NCBI GenBank assembly: GCA_937958045.1
Contig: CALFXL010000045.1
Location: forward strand, 22,209-86,208
Direction: 5' to 3'
DNA length: 64,000 nucleotides
Origin: an uncultured Opitutaceae bacterium
GTDB lineage: Bacteria; Verrucomicrobiota; Verrucomicrobiia; Opitutales; Opitutaceae
Below the pieces are notes generated by a model that made no database searches, was not told where the DNA came from, and worked only from the letters and a program-made list of their open reading frames with translations. This document shows positions 16,005 to 25,064 of this stretch, piece by piece. Made by a program: the position numbers and the translations under genes. Position 1 is the first letter of the stretch. Each line of letters opens with the position of its first letter.

Positions 16005-17129
16005 ATGACGACATCCAGCGACGGGGAGAAACCGGTGTTGATATTGCACGCCACGGCGGGCGCGGGACATACGCGGGCGGCGCAGGCCGTGGCCGCCGCG
16101 TTGCGCGAGCGAGGCGAAGCGCCGCAAGTGGTCGATATCCTCGATTGTACACCGGCGCTTTACCGGCGGATGTATGTAAAGTCGTACATCGATCTCGTGC
16201 AGCGCGCGCCGGAGTTGTGGGGCTATTTGTACGAGCGCTCCGATGTCGTGCGTCCCGTCACCAGCAAACGCACGCGCGCGCGGCTGGCTTTCAACAAAGC
16301 GAACTCGGTGCCGTTTCGAAAACTGCTCCAAGAAACGTCGCCACGGACGATCGTGTGCACGCATTTTCTGCCGCTCGAGTTGTTGTCCGATCTGAAAGGG
16401 CGCGGGCGGCTCGATGTGCCCGTGCATGCGGTGGTGACCGATGTGAGTCCGCATGCGCTGTGGGTGTATCCAAATATCAACTACTATCACGTGGCGACGC
16501 CATCGGCGGCGCGCGAATTGGAGCGCAAAGGTTTCCCCGCGGAGCGTGTTCGCGTGTCGGGCATCCCCGTGGATCCGGTGTTTGCTCAACGCACCGCTGC
16601 CGCCGCCGTGCGCAAAAAGCTCGGTCTGCCGGAGAAACCGACGGTGTTGTTGCTCTCGGGCGGGTTTGGCGTGGGGCCGACGGTGGAGGCGCTGGAGTCG
16701 TTCCGCGGCGCGCGCAGCGAGTTGTCGATCGTGGTGATCGCGGGGCGCAATGCCGACATGGAGAAACGCTGCCGCGAAGTCGCCGCGCAACTTTCGACGT
16801 CGATCACGGTCCGCGGATTTGTGGACAACATGCACGAATGGATGGACGCGGCGGATTTGATCGTCACCAAACCGGGCGGGCTCACGACGAGCGAAATCCT
16901 CGCGAAAGGAAAACCCGCGGCGTTGATCGCGCCGATCCCCGGGCAGGAACAGCGCAACTGCGAGTATCTGCTCGAGGCGGGCGCGGCGGTGCGGCTCTAC
17001 GACGTGGGCGACGCCGCGTATCAACTCGAACGCTGGATGGCGGATCGCGCGCGCTTGCAGCGGATGGCGGCGGCGGCGAAAGCGATCGCACGTCCGCAGG
17101 CCGCGCGCGACATTGCTGCCGCCGTTTGA
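16005..17129 (+). CDS. Glycosyltransferase of the MGDG synthase / processive diacylglycerol glucosyltransferase type (GT28)
   Basis: 374 residues. The N-terminal domain starts with LILHATAGAGHTRAAQAV, the GAGH donor/lipid-pocket motif of MGDG-synthase and UgtP enzymes. The C-terminal domain has LLLSGGFGVGP and the UDP-sugar signature DLIVTKPGGLTTSEILAKGKPA, with IPGQEQRN. It is a peripheral membrane enzyme that probably transfers glucose or galactose to diacylglycerol. The APP1-like phosphatase gene follows after 18 bp and may supply or consume related lipid intermediates. The GTATCCA motif appears within the coding sequence at 16466. Confidence 0.88.
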   Translation: MTTSSDGEKPVLILHATAGAGHTRAAQAVAAALRERGEAPQVVDILDCTPALYRRMYVKSYIDLVQRAPELWGYLYERSDVVRPVTSKRTRARLAFNKANSVPFRKLLQETSPRTIVCTHFLPLELLSDLKGRGRLDVPVHAVVTDVSPHALWVYPNINYYHVATPSAARELERKGFPAERVRVSGIPVDPVFAQRTAAAAVRKKLGLPEKPTVLLLSGGFGVGPTVEALESFRGARSELSIVVIAGRNADMEKRCREVAAQLSTSITVRGFVDNMHEWMDAADLIVTKPGGLTTSEILAKGKPAALIAPIPGQEQRNCEYLLEAGAAVRLYDVGDAAYQLERWMADRARLQRMAAAAKAIARPQAARDIAAAV

Positions 17130-17147
17130 CGCACGTTTCTTTTCGTC

Positions 17148-18113
17148 ATGATTCTGCCACTCCACTCCGGCTTTCGCACGTTGGTGTTTCGCATTCTCTT
17201 TTTCAGCATGGCCGTGAGCATTTATGCCGATGATGCCTGGCACACGATCGTCGACGACGGTTGGGTGGGGGCGACCGGCTTTCGGTTCTCCGGTCGGGTG
17301 ACGGAACGTCATCAACCCCCCGAGAAAGATACCAGTCGCCTGGCGGCGCTTTATCGCAACACGCGCTTGCTGCTCACCAGTGGCGAGGAAGGCGCGGTGT
17401 CGTGGCGAGTGGACGATTTCACGTGGACGCTGCGAGCGGACGATCATGGTTATTGGGAACTGGTTTCCAACACACCGCTGCCGCTCCCGCCCGGCTGGCA
17501 TGAAATCGAGTCCGTGCCCGCGGCGAGCAGCGAAGCGGGGCTGCTCGTGCCGGATCCGCGTAATCAACTCGGGATCATCTCCGATATCGATGACACGATT
17601 CTCGTCAGCGAAGTGACCAGCAAGCGTCGTCTGCTTGGCAACAGTCTGCTCGTGCCGGGAGAAATGCGCACGCCGGTGCCGGGACTGGCGGAGCTCTATA
17701 AACGCATCGCGGCGAAAAATCCCGCGCCGGAGACGAGTCCGATTTTTTTTGTATCCGGAACCCCACGACAACTGACCGATAACGTGCGGCGATTTTTGCG
17801 CGCGAACGGATTTCCACGCGGCGTTTTGATTTTGAAGGAAATTTCCACCGAGCGCGGCGATTCGCTCGCGGATACGCCGGCCTATAAGCGCAAGCACATC
17901 GATACGATCCTCGCGGGTTTTCCGCATGTGCGCTTCTTGCTGATCGGCGACGACGGCGAGGCCGATCCGGAGATCTTCGCGGCGGTGTCGGAAAAATATC
18001 CCGAACGCATCGAAGGCGTGTGGATTCGCCGCGTGCATCCGGATCCGGAGCGCGTGCGTTATCCCGGACAACACGATTTGACGGAGCTGCTCGAGCGCGA
18101 AGGTGTGCAGTGA
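17148..18113 (+). CDS. APP1-like phosphatidate phosphatase domain protein (DUF2183)
   Basis: 321 residues. A hydrophobic N-terminus (LVFRILFFSMAVSIYA) is probably a signal peptide or anchor. The C-terminal half is a HAD-like domain with SDIDDTILVSEV (DxDxT), FFVSGTP and FLLIGDDGEADPEIFA, matching the catalytic domain of yeast App1, a Mg-dependent phosphatidate phosphatase. It follows the lipid glycosyltransferase by 18 bp, so a lipid-related role in the envelope is likely. Confidence 0.85.
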   Translation: MILPLHSGFRTLVFRILFFSMAVSIYADDAWHTIVDDGWVGATGFRFSGRVTERHQPPEKDTSRLAALYRNTRLLLTSGEEGAVSWRVDDFTWTLRADDHGYWELVSNTPLPLPPGWHEIESVPAASSEAGLLVPDPRNQLGIISDIDDTILVSEVTSKRRLLGNSLLVPGEMRTPVPGLAELYKRIAAKNPAPETSPIFFVSGTPRQLTDNVRRFLRANGFPRGVLILKEISTERGDSLADTPAYKRKHIDTILAGFPHVRFLLIGDDGEADPEIFAAVSEKYPERIEGVWIRRVHPDPERVRYPGQHDLTELLEREGVQ

Positions 18114-18169
18114 GCGACTCGCGGACGCCGCGTAGTTGAGTGTCGCGCCGCGCCGAAAGCATGCGCGAA

Positions 18170-18187
18170 CCTTACAAAAATGTAAGG
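18170..18187. promoter_or_regulatory. Inverted repeat upstream of htrA
   Basis: CCTTACA (18170-18176) and TGTAAGG (18181-18187) are perfect 7-bp arms around AAAA. It lies about 77 bp upstream of the HtrA start. It could be a regulator site or, as RNA, a hairpin ending the upstream phosphatase transcript (no T-run follows). Confidence 0.45.
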
Positions 18188-18228
18188 ATGCTGAAAGGAG
18201 CGGGAAACGAAGATGTGCGATAGTGGGG

Positions 18229-18245
18229 ACGTTCCGAGCGAACGT
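18229..18245. promoter_or_regulatory. Second inverted repeat upstream of htrA
   Basis: ACGTTC (18229-18234) and GAACGT (18240-18245) flank 5 nt, 18 bp before the htrA ATG. The position would overlap the transcription start or leader. Confidence 0.4.
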
Positions 18246-18263
18246 TAACCCACTTTCTTAGTC

Positions 18264-19787
18264 ATGATGAACACTCATACTTCTTCAGTTTCCAGCCGTC
18301 GCAGGGTTTGGTCGACGGTGGGGTTGGTGGCTGCGGCGGGTCTTGCGATGTCTGTCGTCGCGTGGTCCGCCGATCAGGGTAAGCCGCAAGTGTCCGTAAA
18401 AGTAGATGAAAAGCCGCTGGCTCGCTCTGGGGTGGGCGAGTCAGCGAGCTATTCACCCATCATCAAACAAGTGGCGCCGAGCGTGGTGCAGGTGAATGTG
18501 ACCGCGCGCGCCAAAAATGTGCCGGCACCGGAGCTGCCGCCGATTTTCAGCGATCCGCGTTGGCGCGACTTTTTTGGTCTGCCGCCGCTCGATAGCGAGC
18601 GTGGCGGGCGTATGCAGCGTCAGCCGGAACAGCGCGGGCTCGGCTCCGGCGTGATCGTCAGCGCCGATGGATATATTCTGACCAATAATCACGTCGTCGC
18701 GGGCGCCGACGAAATCCAGGTCACGTTGCTGGATCGTCGTGAGTTTAAAGCGAAGCTCGTCGGTGCGGATCCGAAATCCGACATCGCCGTCATCAAGGTC
18801 GACGCGAAGGACCTGCCCGCGATCACCTTTGCCGACAGCGATCAGATCGAAGTCGGCGATTTCGCGCTCGCGATCGGCAACCCGTTTGGCATCGGCCAGA
18901 CGGTCACCAGCGGCATGGTGAGCGCGCTCGGTCGCAGCATGGCGCTCGGCCTGCAGTACGAAGATTTTATTCAAACGGATGCCGCGATCAATCCGGGCAA
19001 CTCCGGTGGCGCGCTCATCGATGTGCGCGGTCGCCTCATCGGCATTAACACCGCGATCTATAGCCGCTCGGGCGGTTTTCAGGGCATCGGGTTTGCGATC
19101 CCGTCGAATCTCGCGCGCAGCGTGATGGAGCAGCTTGTGCGCTCGGGCAAAGTCGTGCGCGGTTATCTCGGCGTGACGATGCAGCCGGAGATCACCGATG
19201 AGCTCGCAAAACAATTTTTGCTCAAAGACCGCAACGGCGTGCTGATTTCCGAAGTGGCCGTCGGTGGTCCCGCGGCGAAGGCCGGACTCGAGCCGGGTGA
19301 TGTGATCACGAAGTTCAATGGCAAGGATGTGAAGGACAGCCGTGCGCTTCGCTTCGCGGTCGCCGCTGTGGCGCCGGGCACCGAAGTGCCGATCGAAGTC
19401 GTGCGTCGCGGCAAAGTGGAAACGTTTAAAGTGACCATCGCCGAGCAGCCGAAGGACATGGCGGCGGCGGCTCGTGGCTCCTCCAGCGAAGGCACGCTCA
19501 ACGGCGTCGGTGTTGCCGATCTCGAACCGTCGGTTCGCCGCGAGTTTGGAATTCCGGCCCGTGTGCAAGGCGCGTTGATCACCGAAGTCGATCCGACCTC
19601 CGCCGCGGCGGCTGCCGGACTGCAACCGGGCGATGTCATTCAAGAGATCAACCGCGAGCCGGTTCGCTCGGCCGAAGACGCCGTGCGCCTCACGGAAAAC
19701 GCAGAGTCGAAGAAGACCCTGCTCCGCATCTGGAATCGCAACGGCACCCGCTTCGTGGTGGTCGATGAAACCGGCGAAGAGGAATAA
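18264..19787 (+). CDS. degP: Periplasmic serine protease of the Do/HtrA family
   Basis: 507 residues. The N-terminus has a signal peptide (RRRVWSTVGLVAAAGLAMSVVAWSA). The trypsin-like domain has the triad His143 (TNNHVVAG), Asp173 (KSDIAVIKV) and Ser247 (PGNSGGALI). Two PDZ domains follow: GYLGVTMQPEI...GPAAKAGLEPGDVI and GVGVADLEPSVRREF...AAAAGLQPGDVIQEINR. It degrades or refolds misfolded envelope proteins. A second ATG directly follows the first (18267). Inverted repeats upstream and the two-component pair downstream suggest envelope-stress control, but a terminator (19839-19873) separates the units. Confidence 0.95.
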   Translation: MMNTHTSSVSSRRRVWSTVGLVAAAGLAMSVVAWSADQGKPQVSVKVDEKPLARSGVGESASYSPIIKQVAPSVVQVNVTARAKNVPAPELPPIFSDPRWRDFFGLPPLDSERGGRMQRQPEQRGLGSGVIVSADGYILTNNHVVAGADEIQVTLLDRREFKAKLVGADPKSDIAVIKVDAKDLPAITFADSDQIEVGDFALAIGNPFGIGQTVTSGMVSALGRSMALGLQYEDFIQTDAAINPGNSGGALIDVRGRLIGINTAIYSRSGGFQGIGFAIPSNLARSVMEQLVRSGKVVRGYLGVTMQPEITDELAKQFLLKDRNGVLISEVAVGGPAAKAGLEPGDVITKFNGKDVKDSRALRFAVAAVAPGTEVPIEVVRRGKVETFKVTIAEQPKDMAAAARGSSSEGTLNGVGVADLEPSVRREFGIPARVQGALITEVDPTSAAAAAGLQPGDVIQEINREPVRSAEDAVRLTENAESKKTLLRIWNRNGTRFVVVDETGEEE

Positions 19788-19838
19788 ATTTCAGCGTCCT
19801 GATAGCTACTAACAGGCTGCTGTGTTGAAGTGATGGCC

Positions 19839-19873
19839 GCCCCGGATTCTGCAAAGATCCGGGGCGTTTTCTT
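19839..19873 (+). terminator. Intrinsic terminator after htrA
   Basis: GCCCCGGAT (19839-19847) pairs with ATCCGGGGC (19857-19865), 9 bp, followed by GTTTTCTT. It lies between htrA and the response-regulator gene. Confidence 0.85.
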
Positions 19874-19955
19874 GGAGGAACGGATTTTCAGGCGTCTGGA
19901 TTTTCCCGAATTCAACGACGCGACGAGGGCGCGTGCCACCTTTGGCTTTCCTTCG

Positions 19956-20654
19956 ATGAACGTATCCAATCAGAGTGTTTCCGTGCGAATTCTCGTGGTC
20001 GAAGATGATGCCAAAATCGCCTCCTTCGTGGTCAAAGGCCTGAAGCAGGAAGGTTATGCCGTGGACCATGCGCCCGACGGCGACACGGGGCTCTCGCTTG
20101 CGAGCACGACGCCGTACGACGCCGCGGTGGTCGATGTGATGCTGCCCGGACTCGACGGACTCAGCCTCGTGAAACGGTTGCGCGCGAATCGCGCGGACAT
20201 GCCGGTATTGTTTTTGAGCGCGCGCTCCAGCGTGGAAGATCGTGTGAAAGGACTGCAGGCGGGCGGCGATGATTACCTGACAAAGCCCTTCGCGTTCGCG
20301 GAGTTGTCAGCGCGTTTGCAGGCGCTCATCCGCCGCTCCACGCGCACGCCGGAAGCGACGCGTCTTTCGGTGAATGGCGTGGAAATGGATCTCGTGGCGC
20401 GCAAGGTCACCGTGAACGGCGCGCTGGTGGAGCTGCAGCCGCGCGAGTTTTCATTGCTCGAATATCTGCTGCGCAATCCCGGACGGCCCGTCACCAAAAC
20501 GATGATCCTCGAGCACGTGTGGGATTACAGTTTCGATCCGCAGACCAATGTCGTCGACGTACTCATGCATCGGCTGCGCACGAAAATCGATCCGGACAAA
20601 ACCCGTATCGAGACGATCCGCGGCGTCGGTTACGTGTTCAAACGCGGCGAGTGA
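19956..20654 (+). CDS. OmpR/PhoB-family response regulator
   Basis: 232 residues. The receiver domain has the acidic pocket EDD (16-18), phospho-acceptor Asp60 in VVDVMLPG, Ser in FLSARS and Lys in LTKPF. The C-terminal winged helix ends with NVVDVLMHRLRTKID and ETIRGVGYVFKRGE. It is most like CusR/CopR metal-response regulators, but that assignment is weak. The start ATG 19956 is chosen because the receiver strand begins ten residues later; the upstream open frame includes the htrA terminator. The kinase gene follows 3 bp after its stop. A GTATCCA motif overlaps codons 2-5. Confidence 0.93.
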   Translation: MNVSNQSVSVRILVVEDDAKIASFVVKGLKQEGYAVDHAPDGDTGLSLASTTPYDAAVVDVMLPGLDGLSLVKRLRANRADMPVLFLSARSSVEDRVKGLQAGGDDYLTKPFAFAELSARLQALIRRSTRTPEATRLSVNGVEMDLVARKVTVNGALVELQPREFSLLEYLLRNPGRPVTKTMILEHVWDYSFDPQTNVVDVLMHRLRTKIDPDKTRIETIRGVGYVFKRGE

Positions 20655-20657
20655 GCC

Positions 20658-22055
20658 ATGAATGCGTTTTCCCATTTGCGACGGTCGGTGGCGGTGCGGC
20701 TGAGCGTGTGGTTCGCGGTGGTGTTTGCCGTGGGATTCAGCGCGATGTTCGGCCTGATGTACTGGCTGCTCGGCCGGCAATTGGAGCAACGCGAACACGA
20801 AGCGCTGCGACTGCGTTTGCAGCAATACGCGGATGTATACGGCGCGTTTGGGCTGCGCGGACTTCAGGAGCGTGTGTACGAGGACAGCCGCGCGCCGTAT
20901 GTGCGGTCGTTGTTTATCCGGCTCGTGTCGCGCCGTGGTGTCGTGTGGGCGAGTGTGCCGCCGGATTGGATTTCCGAAGAAGTCACCAAAATCGCCGTGC
21001 CGGACGGCTGGGGCGGTTGGACCGAACGCGCCACGCTCACCGTGCGTGTGCCGCTCGATGAACAAGAAGATGTCGCGGTGCTCTCCACGCTTTTGCCCGA
21101 TGGCCTGCTGCTCCAAGTCGCGCGCAGCACGGACAATCGCACGGCATTGCTGGAGCCGCTGCGGCGCATCTTCGTGTGGCTCGCGGGCGGCGTCGTGCTG
21201 ATCGGTTTTGCGGGCGGTGTGATCGTCGCGCGGCGGGCGACGCGGCCGTTGCGGCAAGTGGTCGAAACCGCCCGGCGGATTGTGGCGACGGGGTCGTTCG
21301 ATGCGCGCGTGCCGGAGCCGTCGCGAAACGACGACATCGCCGACCTCGTGCGCCAGTTTAACACCGTGCTCGATAAAAACGCGGGATTGCTTCGCGCGAT
21401 GCGTGAAGCGCTCGACAACGTCGCGCACGATTTGCGCACACCGCTCACGAGCATGCGCGGCTCCGCCGAACTCGCGCTCGCCGGTGACGACGCCTCGGCG
21501 AAAAACGAAGCGCTGGCCGATTGTGTGGAGCGCTCCGACGAAGTGCTGCGTTTGCTGCGCGCGATCATGGAAATTTCCGAAGCGGAAGTCGGCATGCTGA
21601 AGCTCGATCGCACTCGGTGCGACTTGGGCGAGATCGCCCGCAGCGCGGGCTCGCTCTACGAAGAAGTGGCCGCGGCGAAATCCATCGAGTTGCGTATCGA
21701 AACTGTGGATACACCGGTGATGGCCGATGGCACGCGTGTGCGTCAGGCGGTGGCCAATCTGATCGACAACGCGCTCAAATACACGCCGGAGGGCGGCGGG
21801 GTGACCGTGACTTCAGAGAGCCGCGATCACGAAGCGGTGCTAACCGTGCGCGATACCGGGCCGGGGGTGCCCGAGGCTGAGCAGGCGCGCATTTGGGAGC
21901 GGCTTTATCGCTGCGACCAAAGCCGCTCTCAGAGCGGTCTCGGTTTGGGACTCAGCATGGTGCGCGCGATTGTCGAAGCGCACGGCGGACGCGTCCGGGT
22001 GGAAAATGCGCCGACTGGCGGAGCGATTTTTGAACTCGCTCTGCCGAAAGAATGA
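20658..22055 (+). CDS. Sensor histidine kinase, partner of the 19956 regulator
   Basis: 465 residues. TM1 (VWFAVVFAVGFSAMFGLMYWLL), a ~140-residue periplasmic sensor without cysteine or histidine clusters, TM2 (VWLAGGVVLIGFAGGVIVARRA), HAMP, then HisKA with His257 in NVAHDLRTPLTSMRGS. The ATPase domain has NLIDNALKYTPEGG (N box), RDTGPGVPE (G1) and GLGLGLSMV (G2). It autophosphorylates and passes phosphate to the adjacent regulator. The organisation resembles CusS/heavy-metal kinases; the signal is unknown. Confidence 0.93.
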   Translation: MNAFSHLRRSVAVRLSVWFAVVFAVGFSAMFGLMYWLLGRQLEQREHEALRLRLQQYADVYGAFGLRGLQERVYEDSRAPYVRSLFIRLVSRRGVVWASVPPDWISEEVTKIAVPDGWGGWTERATLTVRVPLDEQEDVAVLSTLLPDGLLLQVARSTDNRTALLEPLRRIFVWLAGGVVLIGFAGGVIVARRATRPLRQVVETARRIVATGSFDARVPEPSRNDDIADLVRQFNTVLDKNAGLLRAMREALDNVAHDLRTPLTSMRGSAELALAGDDASAKNEALADCVERSDEVLRLLRAIMEISEAEVGMLKLDRTRCDLGEIARSAGSLYEEVAAAKSIELRIETVDTPVMADGTRVRQAVANLIDNALKYTPEGGGVTVTSESRDHEAVLTVRDTGPGVPEAEQARIWERLYRCDQSRSQSGLGLGLSMVRAIVEAHGGRVRVENAPTGGAIFELALPKE

Positions 22056-22098
22056 TCGCGCTGCCGCGCCCGCGTCGCGACAGCACGTGGAGGCATTG

Positions 22099-23535
22099 TT
22101 AGCGAACGGTGCGGAGCTGCACGCAGTCCACGAGACGATCGTTGGAGATGATATCCGTGACGACGATGAGTTTGTCGCCGGTTTTTACGCGGCCGCCTTT
22201 TTGAAGTTCGAAGATCGCGTGGCTGATGGTCGCATCCGGATCCGAGGCGAAGGGCATCAGGAAGCCCTCGACGGCGCGAAGCAGACGAAGCTGACGAAGC
22301 GTATCGATCGAAGGCGTGAACGCGTACACGGGCGCGCGCGGCGGGCGGAGGGCGGCGAGGCCGCGCGCCATGAAACCAAGACGCGTGAACGTGAGGATGT
22401 GCGCGTTCGGCAGCTCGTTGGCCATGACGACGGCGGAGCGCAGCACTTTCATTTTTTCCTGCGTGAAGACCGCGGGTTCGTTGTAAGTGTCGGAGATCTC
22501 GCGTTCGATGCGGCGCGAGATCTTGTCGAGGATCTCCACGCACTCGATCGGGTATTTGCCGACAGTGGTTTCGCCGGAGAGCATCACGCAGTCGGCTTGT
22601 TCGAGCACGGCGTTGGCGACGTCGGTGATTTCCGCGCGCGTCGGCATCGGCGACGAAATCATCGATTCGAGCATGTGCGTGGCGATGATGACGGCTTTGC
22701 CGTGCGTGAGGCAGGCGTGCACCGCGGCGCGTTGGATGATCGGCAATTCTTCGAACGGGCATTCGATGCCGAGGTCGCCACGAGCGACCATGAGCGCGTC
22801 GGTGATCTTCACGATCTCCTCGAGATTCTCGATCGCGGACTGGTCTTCGATTTTCGCGATGATCTGCGCCTTCGATTTGTTCGCGTGGAGAAATTCGCGA
22901 AGCCCCTCGATGTCCTTCGCTTCGCGCACGAACGACAGCGCGATGAAATCGACGCCCTCCTCGATACCGACGAGCGTATCGGCGCGGTCTTTTTCGGTGA
23001 ACGACGGCAGGTTCACCTTCACGCCGGGGAGGTTGATGTGGCGTTTCGATTTGAGTTCGCCGGGAATGAGCACGCGGCAGCGGATGTGCGCGTCGTCTTT
23101 TTCGAGAACTTCGAGGCGGATGAGACCGTTGTCCACGAGGACGGTGTCGCCGACTTTGATGTCGTTGATGAGATTCTGGTAATTGACGTCGACGGAACGA
23201 ATTTCCTCAGACTGGTCGCGCGCGTCGCCGGGACGCACGGTGAAGTCGAAAATCTCGCCGGGTTTGAGCTCGATGGGTTTATCGACGTTGCCCGTGCGAA
23301 TCTCGGGGCCTTTGATATCCATCATGATCGCGATCTCGCGGCCGATCTTGGCGGAGACGGCGCGGATGCGGCGGATGACGGTGCGCACCCAATCGTGTTT
23401 CGCGTGCGCCATGTTGAGGCGGGCGACATCGCCTCCGGCGAGGATGATCTTCTCGAGCATTTCCTCGCTTTCGGTGGCGGGGCCGAGAGTAAAAACGATT
23501 TTCGTGCGGCGAAACGAGACGTCGGATGCGTGCAT
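22099..23535 (-). CDS. pyk: Pyruvate kinase
   Basis: 478 residues. It converts phosphoenolpyruvate and ADP to pyruvate and ATP. Seen are TKIVFTLGPATES, the metal/phosphate region MMDIKGPEIRTG, the catalytic Lys in IIAKIEDQSAIENLEEI, and MVARGDLGIECPFEELP. Two unusual points: the usual RLNFSHG is RLNMAHAKHDW, and the canonical ATQMLESM is ATHMLESM. The protein is a little longer at the N-terminus than short bacterial enzymes (MHASDVSFRR). It is convergent with the histidine kinase, gap 43 bp. Confidence 0.95.
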   Translation of the reverse strand: MHASDVSFRRTKIVFTLGPATESEEMLEKIILAGGDVARLNMAHAKHDWVRTVIRRIRAVSAKIGREIAIMMDIKGPEIRTGNVDKPIELKPGEIFDFTVRPGDARDQSEEIRSVDVNYQNLINDIKVGDTVLVDNGLIRLEVLEKDDAHIRCRVLIPGELKSKRHINLPGVKVNLPSFTEKDRADTLVGIEEGVDFIALSFVREAKDIEGLREFLHANKSKAQIIAKIEDQSAIENLEEIVKITDALMVARGDLGIECPFEELPIIQRAAVHACLTHGKAVIIATHMLESMISSPMPTRAEITDVANAVLEQADCVMLSGETTVGKYPIECVEILDKISRRIEREISDTYNEPAVFTQEKMKVLRSAVVMANELPNAHILTFTRLGFMARGLAALRPPRAPVYAFTPSIDTLRQLRLLRAVEGFLMPFASDPDATISHAIFELQKGGRVKTGDKLIVVTDIISNDRLVDCVQLRTVR

Positions 23536-23618
23536 AGATTTAACGGGACATGCTGCCGGAAACGGTCCAGCTCAGCAAGCTCCTGTGTGGAAGCATTTCG
23601 CGCGCAACGTTGCGCAAA

Positions 23619-24416
23619 TTATGCGAAGTCGTGGAGCGGCGTGCTGGCGCCGGGCTCAACGATCGAGAGTGCGCAGCGCGTGGTGAAGCTCGCGCCGTCG
23701 AATGTGCGCCGAACGGTATCGGGGCTGTTACAGTCGCGACTCAGGTGGGTGAGGAAGATATGGCGCCAGTTGGGACTCGCGACTTCTTCGAGGAAGGCGC
23801 GCGTGCGTTGATTGGAAAGATGTCCGTGGCGACCGCCGATGCGTTGTTTGAGCGACCACGGCCGGCGCGTATCGGCGCGAAGCATGTCGGCGCAGTGATT
23901 GGACTCGACCGCGAGTATATCCACTTCGCGGATACGCTCGTGAATGTGCTGCGGCGTGTGGCCGAGGTCGGTGAGCCACGCGAGACGGCGCCGTGGCGAA
24001 AAAAGATCGTCCGCGCCGGTGGCGAAGAGAAAACCGACGGGATCCTGCGCATCGTGCGGCACGGAAAAGCTTTCGACTTCGAGGTCGCGGAAACGAAAGC
24101 GCGCGCCGGTTTCGAAGAGTTGCCAGTCCACGCGAAATTCGAGGCGTTGCTGGAGCACGCGCGCGGTCGCGGGATTGGCGAAAACCTTGATGTGCGGATA
24201 ACGATGCAGTCCGTTCACGAGCGCGGCGTGATCGCCGTGTTCATGCGTGAGGAAAACGGCGTCGATCGCGTCGAGCGATTCGCCGACGCTGGCGAGCAGG
24301 GTGGCGGTTTTGCGTGGAGAAAAACCGCCGTCGACGAGCACGCGGGTCTCGGCCGAGCGCAGCAGAGCGCAATTGCCCGTACTGCCGCTGCCAAGGATAC
24401 AAAACTTCATGCTCAT
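23619..24416 (-). CDS. MBL-fold metallo-hydrolase, YycJ/WalJ-like
   Basis: About 265 residues. The N-terminus MKFCILGSGSTGNCALL is characteristic of the YycJ group. Metal ligands are HEHGDH in VFLTHEHGDHAAL, His of SFSVPHDA, Asp of WLTDLGHTP and His of FLTHLSRD. Relatives are 5'-3' DNA exonucleases linked to mismatch repair, or general phosphodiesterases. Two start codons six bases apart (24416 and 24410) are possible. Divergent from queD with 97 bp between them. Confidence 0.88.
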   Translation of the reverse strand: MSMKFCILGSGSTGNCALLRSAETRVLVDGGFSPRKTATLLASVGESLDAIDAVFLTHEHGDHAALVNGLHRYPHIKVFANPATARVLQQRLEFRVDWQLFETGARFRFRDLEVESFSVPHDAQDPVGFLFATGADDLFSPRRRLAWLTDLGHTPQHIHERIREVDILAVESNHCADMLRADTRRPWSLKQRIGGRHGHLSNQRTRAFLEEVASPNWRHIFLTHLSRDCNSPDTVRRTFDGASFTTRCALSIVEPGASTPLHDFA

Positions 24417-24513
24417 CGTCGCCGGGTGTGGAAGCACCGCGGGGCGGTCTTGGCAAGACGGAGCTCGTTGCGAATTTGACCCGGACGGGCGAGTGCCTTT
24501 GGCTGGCGCACTT

Positions 24514-24993
24514 ATGTCCGCCGAAAATTCCGCAGCCAGCTCCGCCGGGCGTCCTTCCAGCCGCTCGTTGCCGGGTGTGGTGCTGGTGACCCGACAGGTG
24601 CATTTCAACGCCGCTCACCGTCTGCATAATCCGGATTTCGACGAGGCGTGGAATCGCGAACGTTTTGGCATGTGCAACAATCCGCACTGGCACGGACATA
24701 ACTACGTCCTGGAAGTGACCGTGAAAGGCCGGCCCGATCCGCACACGGGCTTCATCGTCGAACTCGGCGATTTGAAGCGCTTGTTGATGGAGACGATCGT
24801 GGAGCGCTGCGATCATCGGAACCTCAATGTCGAAGTGGATTTTCTCCGCGGCATCCTGCCGACGACGGAAAATCTGGTGATCGCGTTTTGGAACGAAATC
24901 GCGCCGCGGCTCAAAGGCGCGACGTTGCATTGCGTGCGTTTGTTTGAGACGCCGCGAAATTTCGCCGAGTATTACGGACCCGACGCCGGCTGA
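24514..24993 (+). CDS. queD: 6-carboxy-5,6,7,8-tetrahydropterin synthase (QueD)
   Basis: 159 residues. The zinc ligands are His in VHFNAAH and the HGH of NPHWHGHNY; the catalytic Cys is in FGMCNNPH, and DHRNLN and PTTENL complete the active site. QueD turns 7,8-dihydroneopterin triphosphate into carboxytetrahydropterin for queuosine and 7-deazaguanine modification. The gene for the enzyme making its substrate, folE2, is 72 bp downstream. The N-terminal ~20 residues (Ser/Ala-rich) are longer than usual. Confidence 0.92.
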   Translation: MSAENSAASSAGRPSSRSLPGVVLVTRQVHFNAAHRLHNPDFDEAWNRERFGMCNNPHWHGHNYVLEVTVKGRPDPHTGFIVELGDLKRLLMETIVERCDHRNLNVEVDFLRGILPTTENLVIAFWNEIAPRLKGATLHCVRLFETPRNFAEYYGPDAG

Positions 24994-25064
24994 ACATTTT
25001 CCGGACGCGGTTTGCGACCGGTGAGCGCGGTTATCGTCCCCCCGCGCCGAAACGAAAAACGACC

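Noticed and set aside
15780..18074. 764-codon minus-strand frame opposite the glycosyltransferase and APP1-like genes
   Set aside because: Arg/His-rich low-complexity translation without motifs; the plus-strand genes have clear family motifs.
21970..23811. 613-codon plus-strand frame opposite pyruvate kinase
   Set aside because: Antisense of a well-conserved gene, Asp/His/Arg-rich, no domain.
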